From Azadirachta indica (Eukaryota > Streptophyta > Magnoliopsida > Sapindales > Meliaceae), in the NCBI GenBank assembly GCA_022749755.1, contig CM040450.1, forward strand, positions 5,756,913 to 5,820,912: a stretch of DNA of 64,000 nucleotides. The letters run 5' to 3'. Of the stretch, positions 45,596 through 59,470 are shown one piece after another. A model generated the notes under the pieces. That model did no database searches and was not told the DNA's origin. It saw only the letters and a list, made by a program, of their open reading frames with translations. Made by a program: the position numbers and the translations under genes. Position 1 is the stretch's first letter. Every line of letters starts with the position of its first letter.

Positions 45596-47205
45596 GATGG
45601 TGTTACAGTTATAGCCGCTGCATTAATCTGAGGTACTCATTATCAATTTTTCTCAAACAATCTAATAACTAGTAGAATTAGTGTTTTTTAAGATATGTTG
45701 CCCCGGCTGATTCAGTTATCCTCTCATTGCATACTAAAATCCATGATCTTAGATAATGTATTATAGTTATTGAAGGGGATTCAAAGGCCTATTCTTTTGT
45801 TACTTGGTTCACCGTGTTGTATTTTGATGTCATGCAGGTATTTTCTCTGTTCCTATTTCTTGTACAAGAGTACAAGCAACGAGGCAGTAGGAGAGAGCAT
45901 ACTATTCGTGGAGGAAAGGATTTGTGGCCTGAATGTATATGCTATACATAAGATTCAATTATTGTCATTATCCATCCGATTTTTGTCTTCAGGGAATTGG
46001 CATGCTTTCTGCATGCAATAGCATAGACCTTCAATTCTGTAATATGTTTCTGTGCCATTAGTTCTTTTTATTCCAATGAAGTCTTCCCACAGCAGAATTA
46101 CATTTCTAGTAAATGAAAGGAGAAAACATCTTCGTGCTTTTTTAACGTTTCAGCTTGCGGAATTACGTCATGCTTATGAACAATTCACTTAAATTACGAA
46201 CAACCCCTACGCTTAGAAACCATCTAAAATCAAAATCTACCATTTGGTTACAAAAAGTAAATATATCGAGCTCATTATTATTATGACTTAAATGTAAATA
46301 TAATGCTATTGATTTCGACATTACAATTGGTTGGAACTTTCTGTGTACTTCTAACAATAAAATTTACAATTTATCATCTTCTAGTGCATGATTTTAAGAT
46401 CTGTGCCCGGAAGCCTGCAGCAAAAAACTCATTTCAAATGATGCCAAACCGCGAATAGATGTAGGGTGAGAAGATGCATCACTACACAATAACACGACAT
46501 ACATACAAAGAATATAATATTATTTTAACGGTTGATTTGAGAACATAAACTGACTTTTAATGACACTTAAGAATCATATTCAATATTCAACGCACAAATA
46601 ATTTGCAGAACTACGTAAAATAACCACGTCACTGTGGGAGAAGGGTGGGGAAGAGGGCCGCATTGACCAGGCCAAACAACTATTTATCGAAAATACAAAT
46701 CTCCCCGAAGTAGTAAACACCATGGACGAGAGCCGGTAACGCAGTAACAACTTGATGGCGTCTCAAACGTATTTAAATCTCAGTTTATATCCATTTCATA
46801 ATATTATTCATCGCACCTTAATATACATAAATATTATGTAAATTACATGTTACACGAATAAAATTTATATTAAGCCTGTCATTACAAGTAACCTTGTTTA
46901 ATACATTAAACAAATTTTCTTTATACAGTAACTTGGCATAACATGATAACACACATTGCTACTCTAAACAGATGCGAGTAGCCGGTTAGAACTCAGCAAT
47001 GATTTGGCTTTTGAAAGATGAACAAGTAATTGAAACATTAACCAAATATCATTTCTAGAGTCAAAACGGTAACATATGGCCAATACATTAACTAAAAGCT
47101 TGATCAAAACTTGTTCACAAATCCACTCTGAAAATAGAAAATAACATTCAAAACTCTTTAAAGAAACTATCTGGAGATTATAGGATAATAGGCAATCTGT
47201 CTCTC
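45596..47205. other. Convergent spacer between the Ser-rich gene and RPS23
   Basis: It contains the 3' untranslated regions of both flanking genes. A slightly GC-richer stretch at 46620-46750 has no recognisable product. No mobile element was identified. Confidence 0.5.
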
Positions 47206-48669
<1,464 letters not shown>

Positions 48670-51268
48670 GATTGCTGAGTGAAGTTAAACGACTGCTGCG
48701 GTGCTCTGATGAAGTTAATGAAACGGCAGCCGCTCAGCTAAACCCTAACCTTGCCGACGAAGTGGATGCGCTATATTTATAGACACGTTTTTCATTGGGG
48801 GCATAGCTAGGCTTGCAGTCTATTGGAGGTAAGTTTTGGGCTTACTTTTGTTTTGTTTATTATGGGCCTGAATTTTGTTCAGAATCCAAAAAATCAGATA
48901 TTGACATTTATTTTTTAAATACTATAATAAAATTTTAGATTTATATTTTCATTTTCTTCTGTCGCATTTATTCGGTAAACAAATTTATTTATTTTTTTAA
49001 TGAAAACCAAAAATTTTTAATAATTGTTTATATCTAATGTTTCTCAAATATTTCATGCCATACAAACTTTATGAACAATTTTTTTAATTAATAAAAATAA
49101 CAAATATTGATACAAATCTTGTTGCCTTTTTTCTCTTCCATCATTTCAAAATGCTATATAAATTAATAAATTCATGGAATTGTTGAAGTTGCATTAAAAA
49201 AAATTACTATTTGTGAGGTATAAAATATTACCAGAATTAACATGAATAATAATTTAGCTCATACCTATTTATTTCTTTAGTAATTCCACTTTAAAATAAA
49301 ATTGTAGTTATAAAATTTTAAAAAATAGGGTGTTAACGATATTACATACAAATAGCGGAGTCAAAATATTACCCCTTGTAATTTTATGAGAATCAAGAGT
49401 TTTGATTGGTGAAACTTGCTTACACAATTTTTTGGAAGAAAATAGCTTCCAACTTTACACTTAACAAAAAATTAAACTCCTACCTCTTCTTAAAAGATAG
49501 AAATACCAAGTACTCCAATTAAAAGATGATTGGTGGGTTTAAACTTTTATTTACTTGTTAGTTTATTTACTTTTTTTTCAACTTTAATATTTTAAGTTTC
49601 GATATTTGATGGGTTGGCTTCCTATTAAGAAATGTGGTCAGTTTTATTTGATTGCTATTAATTAATTCTTTTTTTATATAGTTAAATTATGTTCTTAATT
49701 TGTTTAAATTATTTCATTATGGTAAACTTTTCTCTTAAACATTAATTATTTTTTATAAAATTTTTGAAATATAAAGGACAAAATTTTTAACCCTTCCGCA
49801 ATGATAAGAATACAAAAGGGAAAAATTTTATTAATTTTATCTTTTATTATATAATTTCTCAAATAAATAAAAAAAATATAATAGTCACAATAAATTAATT
49901 TATAATAAAGTTAATAGTGTAATAATAATTATAAGTTTATGTAAGAATTAATTAGTTTTTTAACTAGTACATAAGACAAAATTTTAATGTGTTAAGTTTC
50001 TATTAAAAATTAACCACAAGTAAGTTCTTTTTTAACTGAAAAATTCATCGAAACGGCAAAAGTGAACTTTTTTCTCTTCCTTGCACAAACTAACGACAAC
50101 ATTTTAGTGATTGTTTGGTCAAGGGATGAAAGTGATATTGATTGAAATATTTTATACTAAACTGATGATTCTCAAAAATGTTAGAGTTATGTTTACTTAA
50201 TGCATCAAACTTGCCGATTAAAAGTAATGTTTTTTAAAACATCAAGGACCAACACGATAATTTAAAAAAACAAAAAAAGAAATGTTTTTTTATCTACTAC
50301 ATAAATGCATCAAATTTGTATAGACTATTTTTTCTCCTAGCGGAAAAAGATTGAAATTTTAATATCTCCAATAATTTTTGTCAATTCAATCAACACAACC
50401 CGTAACTCTTTGAATGAGGTTGGTAGGTTGAACTTGAAAAAAAATTTACTGTGCTTGTGATCTGCGAATGACCTTTATTCTTTCTCTTAAACAATTCTTA
50501 GTGGACAGGAATAAACGTAAAGTAAACGAAAGAATGAAAGAAAAAGGAAAAAAAAAAAAGGACTGAATGCCTTCTACTTCACTCCTGACTCATTATTCGG
50601 CAACTTCAAGAAGTGGATGCATCAGAGTCACCAAACACCACCACATTTAGAGCAAACGTAAAGAGGGACGGATTACATTTTCAAATTCAAGAATTTGGCC
50701 AATATTTTGTACAAAATTTGGTGAGAACGTGGCTATTCTGTCCTCAGAATACTTGAAAAGAAATGAAAGAATTAGAGACAGTAATGAAACAAGATACAGA
50801 AATTGTGGTAAATATTTGATCTTATAGATTTGCACATTAACATGCTAACTCTTGCAAGGAGTTCAAATAGAATTGTATCAGAATAACAAAATAAGATTGG
50901 TTCTCTCCATGGAATTAATAGTTCCATACCATACATAATAATCCCCATGTTGTAAGGGTTTAAACATAAACTGCTTCATTAACATAACCAGTAAGATTTG
51001 TAAAGAAGAGAGACAGTACTTGCGCCATCTCCATCCAATGCCCCCCACAAACATACGTCAACTGAAGTTGATATTGGACTGACAAAAGTGCCCAGTTTCC
51101 ACATCTATACAGAGTTTGCCATAGAGTTTATAAGTCTCCTGACTTTTGTACCTACTTGGAAAACCTGCCGGCAGACCTGTTCAGATAGAAGTCAGGGAAA
51201 ACTACGCTGAAACAAAGTGAAGGAATTATAAGAGAATATATGCAACCTGCCATTAAGTTGAAGTCCAT
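48670..51268. other. RPS23 promoter, AT-rich spacer and ICR 3' region
   Basis: Positions 48670-48790 hold the RPS23 leader and promoter. From 48890 to 50560 the sequence is AT-rich with no recognised gene or element. Positions about 50850-51268 are probable 3' untranslated sequence of the ICR gene. Confidence 0.5.
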
Positions 51269-54200
51269 CTACTTTTGGCCTTTCTTCCATAGCACCCCTA
51301 TCTTCTTCAACATGTTTGCATTCTTCTTCTTGGGTGAGTCGTCGTCCAATTCTTCTGAGTAGGGGGAACCCATGTTTCCACTCATGGGATTATAGCTGCT
51401 GTCAAGAGAGCCAGCTCTGTCCACAAATTTCCCATTGTTTCCGCTAGAAAGCATAGCAGTGGCTGCTTCAGCTGCCTTCCTCCACTGGTCAGACTGCACC
51501 TTTAGTCTCCTCAACTCGGCCTCCAGTTCTGTATTTGCTGCCTGCGTTGCATCTAACTGCTCGGTCACGCGTGCAGCTCTTCTGCTACTTTTATCTGCTT
51601 CCTCTGTTAAGTAGCCAACTTTCATCAATGCCTCTCGCTCTGCAGCCCTAGCGGCTTCTGCCAAAGCAAGGGCCTCATCATTGACTTTGTTTCTCTCCAT
51701 TTCTCTCTTCTCAATCTCCATCTTGAGTATTTCATTTTGTTCAGTTACACTCTGCAACTCTTTCTCCTTATCCAACAGACTAGCCTTCAACTCAGCCAAT
51801 TCTGCCTCTAACTTCTTCAGTTCTGTTGCAAGTTCAGAATCTCTTTCACTAGAATCATTTTTCTGGATCTTCAGATTCAGTCCCTCATTTTCTTCCGAAA
51901 TACTCTGCAATTCTGTTTCCTTGTCCATCAAGTTTGCTCTCAACTCTTCTATCTGAGCTTTGGTAATTTTCAATTCTTTCTCTAGTTCAGCCTCTCTCTG
52001 GCCTAATTCAGATTTAGTACGCTCGACTAGTTCATATGCACTTCTAATCTGCAATGTGCTTCTGATATACTCTTCCTGGTACCTGGTCTCAGAAGCATCT
52101 AATGCAGATCTCAGTTGAGTTAATTCATATTGAGCAGCGTTAAGCTCCCCTTTGATTTTTCCTATATCTTCCTTTTCAGCATCCTTCTGAGAAAGTTCAC
52201 CATCACCCATTGTTTTGGCCATTGTGTTGCTGCTACTATTTTGTAGATCCATCTGGAGTTTGCTAACAAGTTCCTCCAATGATTTAACTTTAGCTTTTGA
52301 CTGCTCCAGCTCCAATGATAAGGAGTTGCAAGCCTCTGTGGCATTGACGCCATCCGATCGCAGCATTTCCAAATTCGCATTTGCATTTTCCAGTTGCATT
52401 TGAGTTTTGCTAACAACCTCAAGAGCCCGGGCTTCAGATTCTTTGCAGTCATTAAGCTCATTTTTCATTTTTTCAACCAGGTCCAGAGTTTCAGTAAGTT
52501 CTATTCTCAAGCTGTGCATCTCAGCATGTGCAGAGTCAGCATGCTTGGTTTGTGCAGCTTCAGATTCAGCAACCTTTTCCAGCTGAACTTTGAGCCTCTG
52601 GATTTCATTCATGGCAGACGCCAGGGCAGCAGAATCCATAGAATACTGTTTCTGGACAGCATCAAGTTCAGATTGCCATGCTTTATCTCGATCCTGCGAG
52701 ATCTTTCGGAGCTCTTCAACTCGAGCATCCTCAGAAGTGGTAATCTCCAGTAGCTGCCGTTGAGAATCTTCAAGCTTTGCTGACATGACTGAGAGCTGCT
52801 TCTTTGCCTCCTCAGCCTCCTGCTGGGCCCGCCTCTTCCATGAATCAGAGACATTCAGTTGTTCCTTTGCCTTTTTCAGATCCTGTTGAAGTTGAGTAAG
52901 CTGGGATTCCAATTCAGACACCCTGCTCGGTCGCTTTTTCTATAGTTCAAAAAAGATCAGATACTGAGTGAGCGAGAAACAATTACCCAAAGCATCAGCA
53001 AATAATAGCGCAAAGTTTGTTAAGGAAAAGCTTTGAACTATGAAAGAATTGCAGAATACCTCCAATGCCGGACTTCTTGGTGACTTGCGTTCAGTGATTT
53101 TAGGACTTCTATCTTTCGGTGTTTTATTTGTTGAATGCGGGGAAGAGGCAGCTGGGTCGGCATCTGATCCTGGTAGTTTGAGTTGACGAGCAGTCTGTGG
53201 TGTTGCAGGAGATTTCTTTTGACGTACTTCCGAAGTACCAGCTCTATTGTCAAATCAGTGGGAAAAACCAGAATAAGAAAGAAACCATTAATGCATGTAT
53301 GTAAGAAAAAATAATGAACCAAAACATTTAGCATGCTAAGAGTATGTTTGTTATTGCTGACTTGTACTTAACTCTGGAAGCAAAGTTGGGAAAAGTGTTT
53401 GATAATACCAATTTTTGTGTAACTTACACACTTCTCTTATTAATATTTGGCATTTAGAGCTTCTATCTCACAGCAGCTATTGCTTTGAAGCCATAGCACC
53501 TCAATCCCAAACATACCCTAAAACTTCTCATATAAGGTTTAAATAGCAACATAAACAAATAGATGGTTGATGTGATATATTTGTTTCAAAAGGATGTCCC
53601 CATATCTACAGCTCATTTGCATCAGCAATTATACACGCATTTGTTACAGCAGTAGGCTGGCAAAAATTTTCTGATGCATTGCCCACTCTAAACATAAATA
53701 CTGATGAATACAAAAACTTTAAAAGACAAGTACAATTGTAGGAGACACTTCTTTTCCAGACTATTGTTTTAATTCTCTACACATTCTTCATGATGTTTAC
53801 AGGGAACCAAAAGGTTTAGAAAGTCAACAAATTTGTTTCAGGTTCAGACAGATATGTATCAAATAGTACTATTGGTTCCAAGGAGGTCCCATCCATTTCA
53901 AATTTATCTTGACTGATCACCATGCAATATTTAGAACTGTAATTTAGACTAATCGAATCAAATGGTACATCACCTGAAAAACCATCTTACTGGAAGACAA
54001 CACCAAAATATTCAGAATCCAGTAGAGTCCATTACTGATGCATCACATTGATTTTACAATTTAGATGACTATCTAGAGTCGTGCAAGGTAACGGACACCC
54101 AAGCTTGAAATCGCTTTTGAATCTCATGCATTCTTTATGCAAAGTAAAATCTATATTTGTTTACGTTCAATGACCAGAACCAATACTTTAAATCACTAAT

Positions 54201-54443
54201 TCACAAAATGCAAAAGCAGATGAAGTTAGAACTGGAAAGATAAATGAAAAAGCAACCTGAAGAAGCAAGAAATTGGTAGGACCCATTTCCCAATATCTAG
54301 AATTGAAAATAAAAAGAATCCCAGGTACATAGGTAAGGTAGTCTATCATAAAATCTGAGAACAGTCTTAGCATAGTAAAACAGAATTCCAAGCCGAAAAG
54401 CAAATAATAAATGATAACCTTACCTTCCTTTTGGTGTCTGCAT
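51269..54443 (-). CDS. ICR2: Interactor of constitutively active ROPs (ICR/RIP family)
   Basis: Plant scaffold that binds activated ROP GTPases and links them to microtubules or the exocyst at the cell cortex. Exons in transcript order: 54443-54424 (MQTPKG plus two bases), 53243-53060 and 52939-51269, giving 624 residues. The N-terminus matches the family: [20 protein letters not shown], then [20 protein letters not shown]. Residues ~72-560 are almost continuous coiled coil beginning [17 protein letters not shown]. The ROP-binding QWRKAAEAA motif lies near residue 555. The basic end [15 protein letters not shown] is typical. Two similar heptad blocks, [20 protein letters not shown] and [20 protein letters not shown], suggest an old internal repeat. 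A leader exon ending at 55946 and a leader intron 54527-55945 are inferred. It could be ICR2 or a close paralogue; the symbol is tentative. Confidence 0.88.
53338..53520. mobile_element. ~180-bp MITE in ICR intron 1
   Basis: The left end reads AGAGTATGTTTGTTATTG and the right end TCAATCCCAAACATACCCTA, so GTATGTTTG pairs with CAAACATAC as terminal inverted repeats. There is no coding content. A related fragment sits in MCM8 intron 14. The right end coincides with the left boundary of the duplicated ICR-intron segment. Confidence 0.6.
53521..53969. repeat. Duplicated segment, copy A (in ICR intron 1)
   Basis: This intronic segment matches 63374-64000 in the same orientation along its length with scattered substitutions and small indels. 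Shared stretches include GGATGTCCCCATATCTACAG and TTTAGACTAATCGAATCAAA. The match reaches the end of the window, so the true duplication is longer. Copy A lacks the solo LTR. Confidence 0.92.
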
Positions 54444-56200
54444 AATTTCTATATCCCCTCTGGCAGAAGTTATCAAATGGACAAACTAAATGTCCGCTCC
54501 TTCAAACCCCACCTGACCCACAATGCCTGCAATAGTTCAGAGAAACATTTGGGTGAGAGAGAAGAATCAAAGAGAAACTAATATATATGTGTGTATTCAA
54601 GGATTAAGTATAATAACCCATAAGAGACATCCACTTCTAAACACTATGTACAAAACCTAACAAACAAACAACACAATCGCTTCGAAGAAACTCCTTAGAA
54701 ACTACTCCCACTACCACCAACCTGAACCAGAAAACAAAAATTAAAAATAAAGAAAAAGTTGCAATCAAATGAGTTCATAAAATAGCATTACGGAAGCCAT
54801 CTTTCTACCTTTTTATCACTTATTTTTTACTCCAGTACTTGAACTGTGCTCAAATACGCATTATTGAGACCAGAATGGGCCAACAACACATAAATGATGA
54901 CAGTACACATGTGGGATCACCCTATTTCACTCTATTTTTTGCAGATATGCTGATGACATAAACTGGATCATCCTGTTCTGAACAATATTTTGGCTTCAAG
55001 CAAACCATATCACTTTATTTTCCATTTAGCTGCAGTTTTGAAGCAATTTTTTTTTTAAAAAAAAAAACTTTTCATGAAATTAAAGAGAAACATCGAAGTT
55101 CTTCAATATTCAAAAATTATAAGAAAATCCATCCCAGATAAAAAATTTTCAGGTTAAAATTAACATAATAGAAATAAAAAAGAAAATACACTCATTCAAA
55201 CCAGAAACATGGCATCTAAAGTTCAAACAAAAACATTTCAGTGAATTGTGAAGTATCAGGGCATATATAACTAAAAGCAGAGAAAAATAAAGAAATCTTG
55301 AAGGAAAGAGGGGATTCTTCTATGTATTTGTTAGAACAACAATGAAAGAAAGAACATTTCGTATACAGCAAGAGGATTTAAAGGCAAAAGAAATTAAGAA
55401 CCCTGAAAAAGGGAACAAAACAAGTGTAAGACGATGTAGACCTCCAAACTTTGCTCAGTAGGATTTGCAGGGAACAAAATGGATAGATCAACAGGAACTC
55501 TACTGATCTGTATCAGGTTGAAACCAAAGTAAGCTAAAACATAGGCCGGAACCTGAAGTTCTCTTTGAGAACACCAACCAACACAGTAACAGAACCAACA
55601 AAAAAGACGAGACAAGAGAAACAGGTAGTCTTGTGTTTCTTCTTTAGAGAAAAAAACTTGCAAACCCAAAAGCAAGAAACATCTGAACTTCTCACCCCAC
55701 AGCAAACCCACATTTTCATTTCAAGTGTAACTCCAACAGGAAAATGGGATTTCTTTAAAATAAAACAAAGGCAAAAGGAGCCATCATTACTATCAAAAGG
55801 TAAAGCCAACCCAGAAATCGAACGCTGACAACACGTTCAAACGCAACAAAAACTTGCAAAATTCATGGAAAACAACCAACTGGAAAAAACAGAACAAAAA
55901 GAGTCTAATGTCGAGGAACTGTTTGATCAAACAGCAGTGCTTTACCTGAAAATACAAAGCTTGCTCCTCCGGCTGTTTTTCCAGACTCCTAGTATCAAAA
56001 GCCCGAAAGGAAAATTAATGCCAGAAGCCAAACGAGGCGTTAAGTAAGTTGATAGCCTTAGCTTAGGTAGTGTAGAGCAGCAGCAGCTGCTGCTGGTAAC
56101 TGCGCTCAGTTCCCAAGTAAGTCTCAGTCTCAGTCTCCTCTGTCTTTGTTATTGTCAGTGGAGAGAGCAAGTGAGCAGAAAAACTTGCCAAACGTTTTTC
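54444..56200 (-). promoter_or_regulatory. ICR leader, leader intron and promoter
   Basis: The exon holding the start codon begins near 54526 after a TTGCAG acceptor. A leader intron would run 55945-54527, with its donor (TTTTCAG|GTAAAG) at 55946/55945. The first exon and core promoter would lie at about 55947-56200, which contains a palindromic CAGCAGCAGCTGCTGCTG near 56080. The intron is AT-rich and shows no gene. Confidence 0.5.
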
Positions 56201-57223
56201 TATACGTAGTAGATGCCTTAGTTACCACTAACCCCCACGCTCTCTTTATTCCACGCGCTCCTTCACGCTCCCCTTTCACGTGATTTGATGGCGACTGTTA
56301 CATGGCGCCTTTAAATCGTCCTTTTCTGCGATTACTATTTTCTCTCTTTTGAATTTTGAATTCACGCCACGAAATATTTTATATTATTTTTTATTTTATT
56401 ATTAGATAAATAAAAAAAAGTACTTAAATTTTAAAAGATTTATGTGAAAAAAATAAATTTTGTGTAATATGAAAAAGCTATTGTGCGATAAGATTATAAA
56501 GTTTGATTTTTATTTTATTTTTTTACAATTTCTTATTAAAAGTTTTAAAAATTTTATTTCTCTATTTATGATATAGTTGTAAAATTTGTCTGACTAATTT
56601 GAGTGTGACATATGAACATGATATGAATAGTACCACATTGGTGTTCTGTTAATTTTTTTTTTTTAGTATTACATTATTATATATTAAAAATGTAAATACG
56701 ACAATCATATAACATTCAGACATTTATGTATTTATAACGTGATTTCTATTCTCCTATTGAGTATTAGATTATAATCTATTGAAATTTTAGATATTATATT
56801 TATAATATATATTAAAAATATTATTCAGTTAAAAAATATATATAATATAAAATTTAAAAATGATTAAAAGAATACATGGAATTGGAATCCACTACATTGT
56901 ATTTCTGAGAGGAAATCAGAGTTGTGGGAAACCTTGAGAGCCCAGAACCACATCTAAGTTGAATGATGTTGTCTAACGTTGCCCTCAAGAACAGGGCATG
57001 TTAAATAATGGGACACATGGTAGTAATTGCGAATAACGTGGGTTGATAGATAAAATATCTTCGTAAATTAAATATTTTATTTATTGATGATATCTTTAAT
57101 TTATTATTTAATATGTATGTATATTAATAACTTAACAAATATATAAGTTAAATTTAAATTTTAATTAAGTTCAGTTATTTATAAATTTAAAATAAAAAAG
57201 GTAAATGCTATACATAAGAGAAG

Positions 57224-57446
57224 AATCAATGACTTTTTTTTTTACATAATTTTTTATATTAATTATAAGTTGTGAGATTTAAATACATTTAATAATTGAA
57301 ATTACATTTAACATATACATTAATTATATAAACATTAATTATATATTAATTACATGATTAAATACAATTTTAATAGTTAAACGTGGTTAGATCCAACATT
57401 TTATAATTAATGTAAAAAATTATATAAAAAAAGACCATTAATCATT
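57224..57446. mobile_element. Foldback MITE 1
   Basis: The left arm from AATCAATGACTTTTTTTT pairs with the right arm ending AAAAAAAGACCATTAATCAT. The pairing continues inward through ACATAATTTTTTATATTAAT and its near complement. The whole ~220 bp could fold into one imperfect hairpin. No coding content. Confidence 0.6.
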
Positions 57447-57499
57447 TTTTATATATATATATAGAACATGTTTATAGTTTTGGCTTTCAAATTTAATTC

Positions 57500-57620
57500 A
57501 ATTAAGTTATTAAATTTAAATATATTTAACAATTGAAATTATATTTAATATATTATATTAATTATATAATTAAATATAATTTCAATTGTTAAACGTGTTT
57601 ACGTCCAATAATTTATAAAT
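57500..57620. mobile_element. Foldback MITE 2, related to MITE 1
   Basis: ATTTAACAATTGAAATTATA on the left arm (about 57524-57543) is matched by its exact complement on the right arm (about 57569-57593). Arm sequences resemble the inner part of the foldback element 50 bp to the left, so the two are probably from one family. Confidence 0.6.
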
Positions 57621-59470
57621 TTAGGCTACGGAAAAAACTGTGATAGTATAGTGGCTCACTTTATTATTATTATTTATGGGGTCACGCAATTTCCATCAAT
57701 GCTTATGCACCCCATTTTGGGCCATGAATTTAATTTTGTTTCAAGTTTCCCTGTTGCCAAGGCCGATTTTAACGCCGCCAACGGCACCGTATGTGTTGCA
57801 TTTTGATATGGTATAATAATATCTAGGTCCCTGATCTTTTATATCTTTACAAATAAGGACATAGTTTGTTAAGCAATGATCTATTTCATGCTATTAAGAG
57901 TAATTTGTCATTTTCAATTGGTGTTAGAGATAACTTTTATCCTATTTTGTTTTAATAAAATGAAGATATTAAGTAGAGAATTCTCACATGTTTGTACAGA
58001 AAATCTTACTAAAAACGTTCTCAAATTATACTCTTTATGATAATATTCCAACAAAGTATTACTCAAATCCAAACTTATGATATAGAATATAGAGTTTATA
58101 TTATAGAACCTCATATTTGAAATATTAAATGTATTAGTTGAATTTGACATATTACAAATCTTGTTTTTTACTCGTGCGTCTTAATAATTTATTAAATAAC
58201 ATAACAAAACCTCCCAGTGTATCTGTGTAATTGGAATTGTGGGTAATTCAAAGGGAAAAAACCATAATAATATTTGAATTTTTAAAATTTTTTTTGTTAT
58301 TTTTTAAAAAATAAGAATGTAATCTATTAATTTTGGTATTAAATAGGACATTTATTGATATTTCAAATGATTAAAAAGTATTTTAGTTTTAAAATAACAC
58401 AAATTTTATAGTATAAGAATAATTTGATTATTTTTGGGACATTTTAATACAAGAACATTATTAGTTATTTTTCAAAAAATAGATCAAAAAAATTCAAGGA
58501 TATATTTATTCTTTAAAGTAAAATATTCTCGTGGGGTTCTAATTATTCAAAAGTATAATATGTCACTACGATAATTTATTTTTTTTTTCTTTTCTTTTCT
58601 TTTCTTTAAGGATAAATAAAAGAATAAAGCAGATGTTTATGCCTTTGCTTTATTTACAAAGAAAGCAACAACCAATAATTTCTATAGCCTCCAAAATTGA
58701 TCATTCCCATTGGTCTTGGGTGGACAACCAAATCAATCGGAACAAGCAGTAAGTAAGGCAGCAACCCCATTTCAATACGAAAGAGACAATTGGAAACTTG
58801 CATCATAGCATAGACCCTAGTGTTCCAACTTTATACCAAAACATTACAATGAATATGCTTCTAATGATTGTGGGCAAAAGTCTACGTAAATGAACCTAAA
58901 ATGCTTTCTTCTTTATGCTCATATAATATAATACCTATTAATCTTGTTTTATATTGTTTGATTTGGGATAACAGTGTTGTAAGGAACAAGATACAAGACA
59001 TCATCAAGCTACTGAGACAACCTGTATTATGACATACATAATTATAAACCATGAAATGCATATTAAGCTAACAATATAAGAAACCATAATATAGAGTAGA
59101 GTTTGTTAATCTTCATATATAAGTTATAATGGTTCAAGTAAAATGCAACTGTAGCCTGGTGTTCAATTCACATCTTGGTGGGAGCTCTCACTAGGATTTT
59201 AGCTGTGATGTTCATAGATTTTTATCCGATTGTTTAGGCAGGTAAAAGTCTTTGTTGTAAAATGATCTAAAGGATCTAATGGCCATGGTTTCAGGTAAAC
59301 TTATTGAAGAAAAAATGATATCTACATTCAAAAACTAGAATGATTACCGTGCTGTACAATTTTCTCTTCTTTCTATACGTCCTGGTAACATAGGAATGCT
59401 ACTATAATAAGCAGATTCTCACATCACATGTGAGTGCAGATCACCTGAGATGCAAGGACTAATAGCAAAA

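Larger units (their letters stand above)
56201..59470. other. AT-rich spacer between ICR and POP4
   Basis: Mostly AT-rich, with two foldback elements (listed separately) and a TTTTC-repeat tract near 58575-58610. Positions about 59000-59470 are likely POP4 3' untranslated and downstream sequence. No gene was recognised. Confidence 0.5.
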
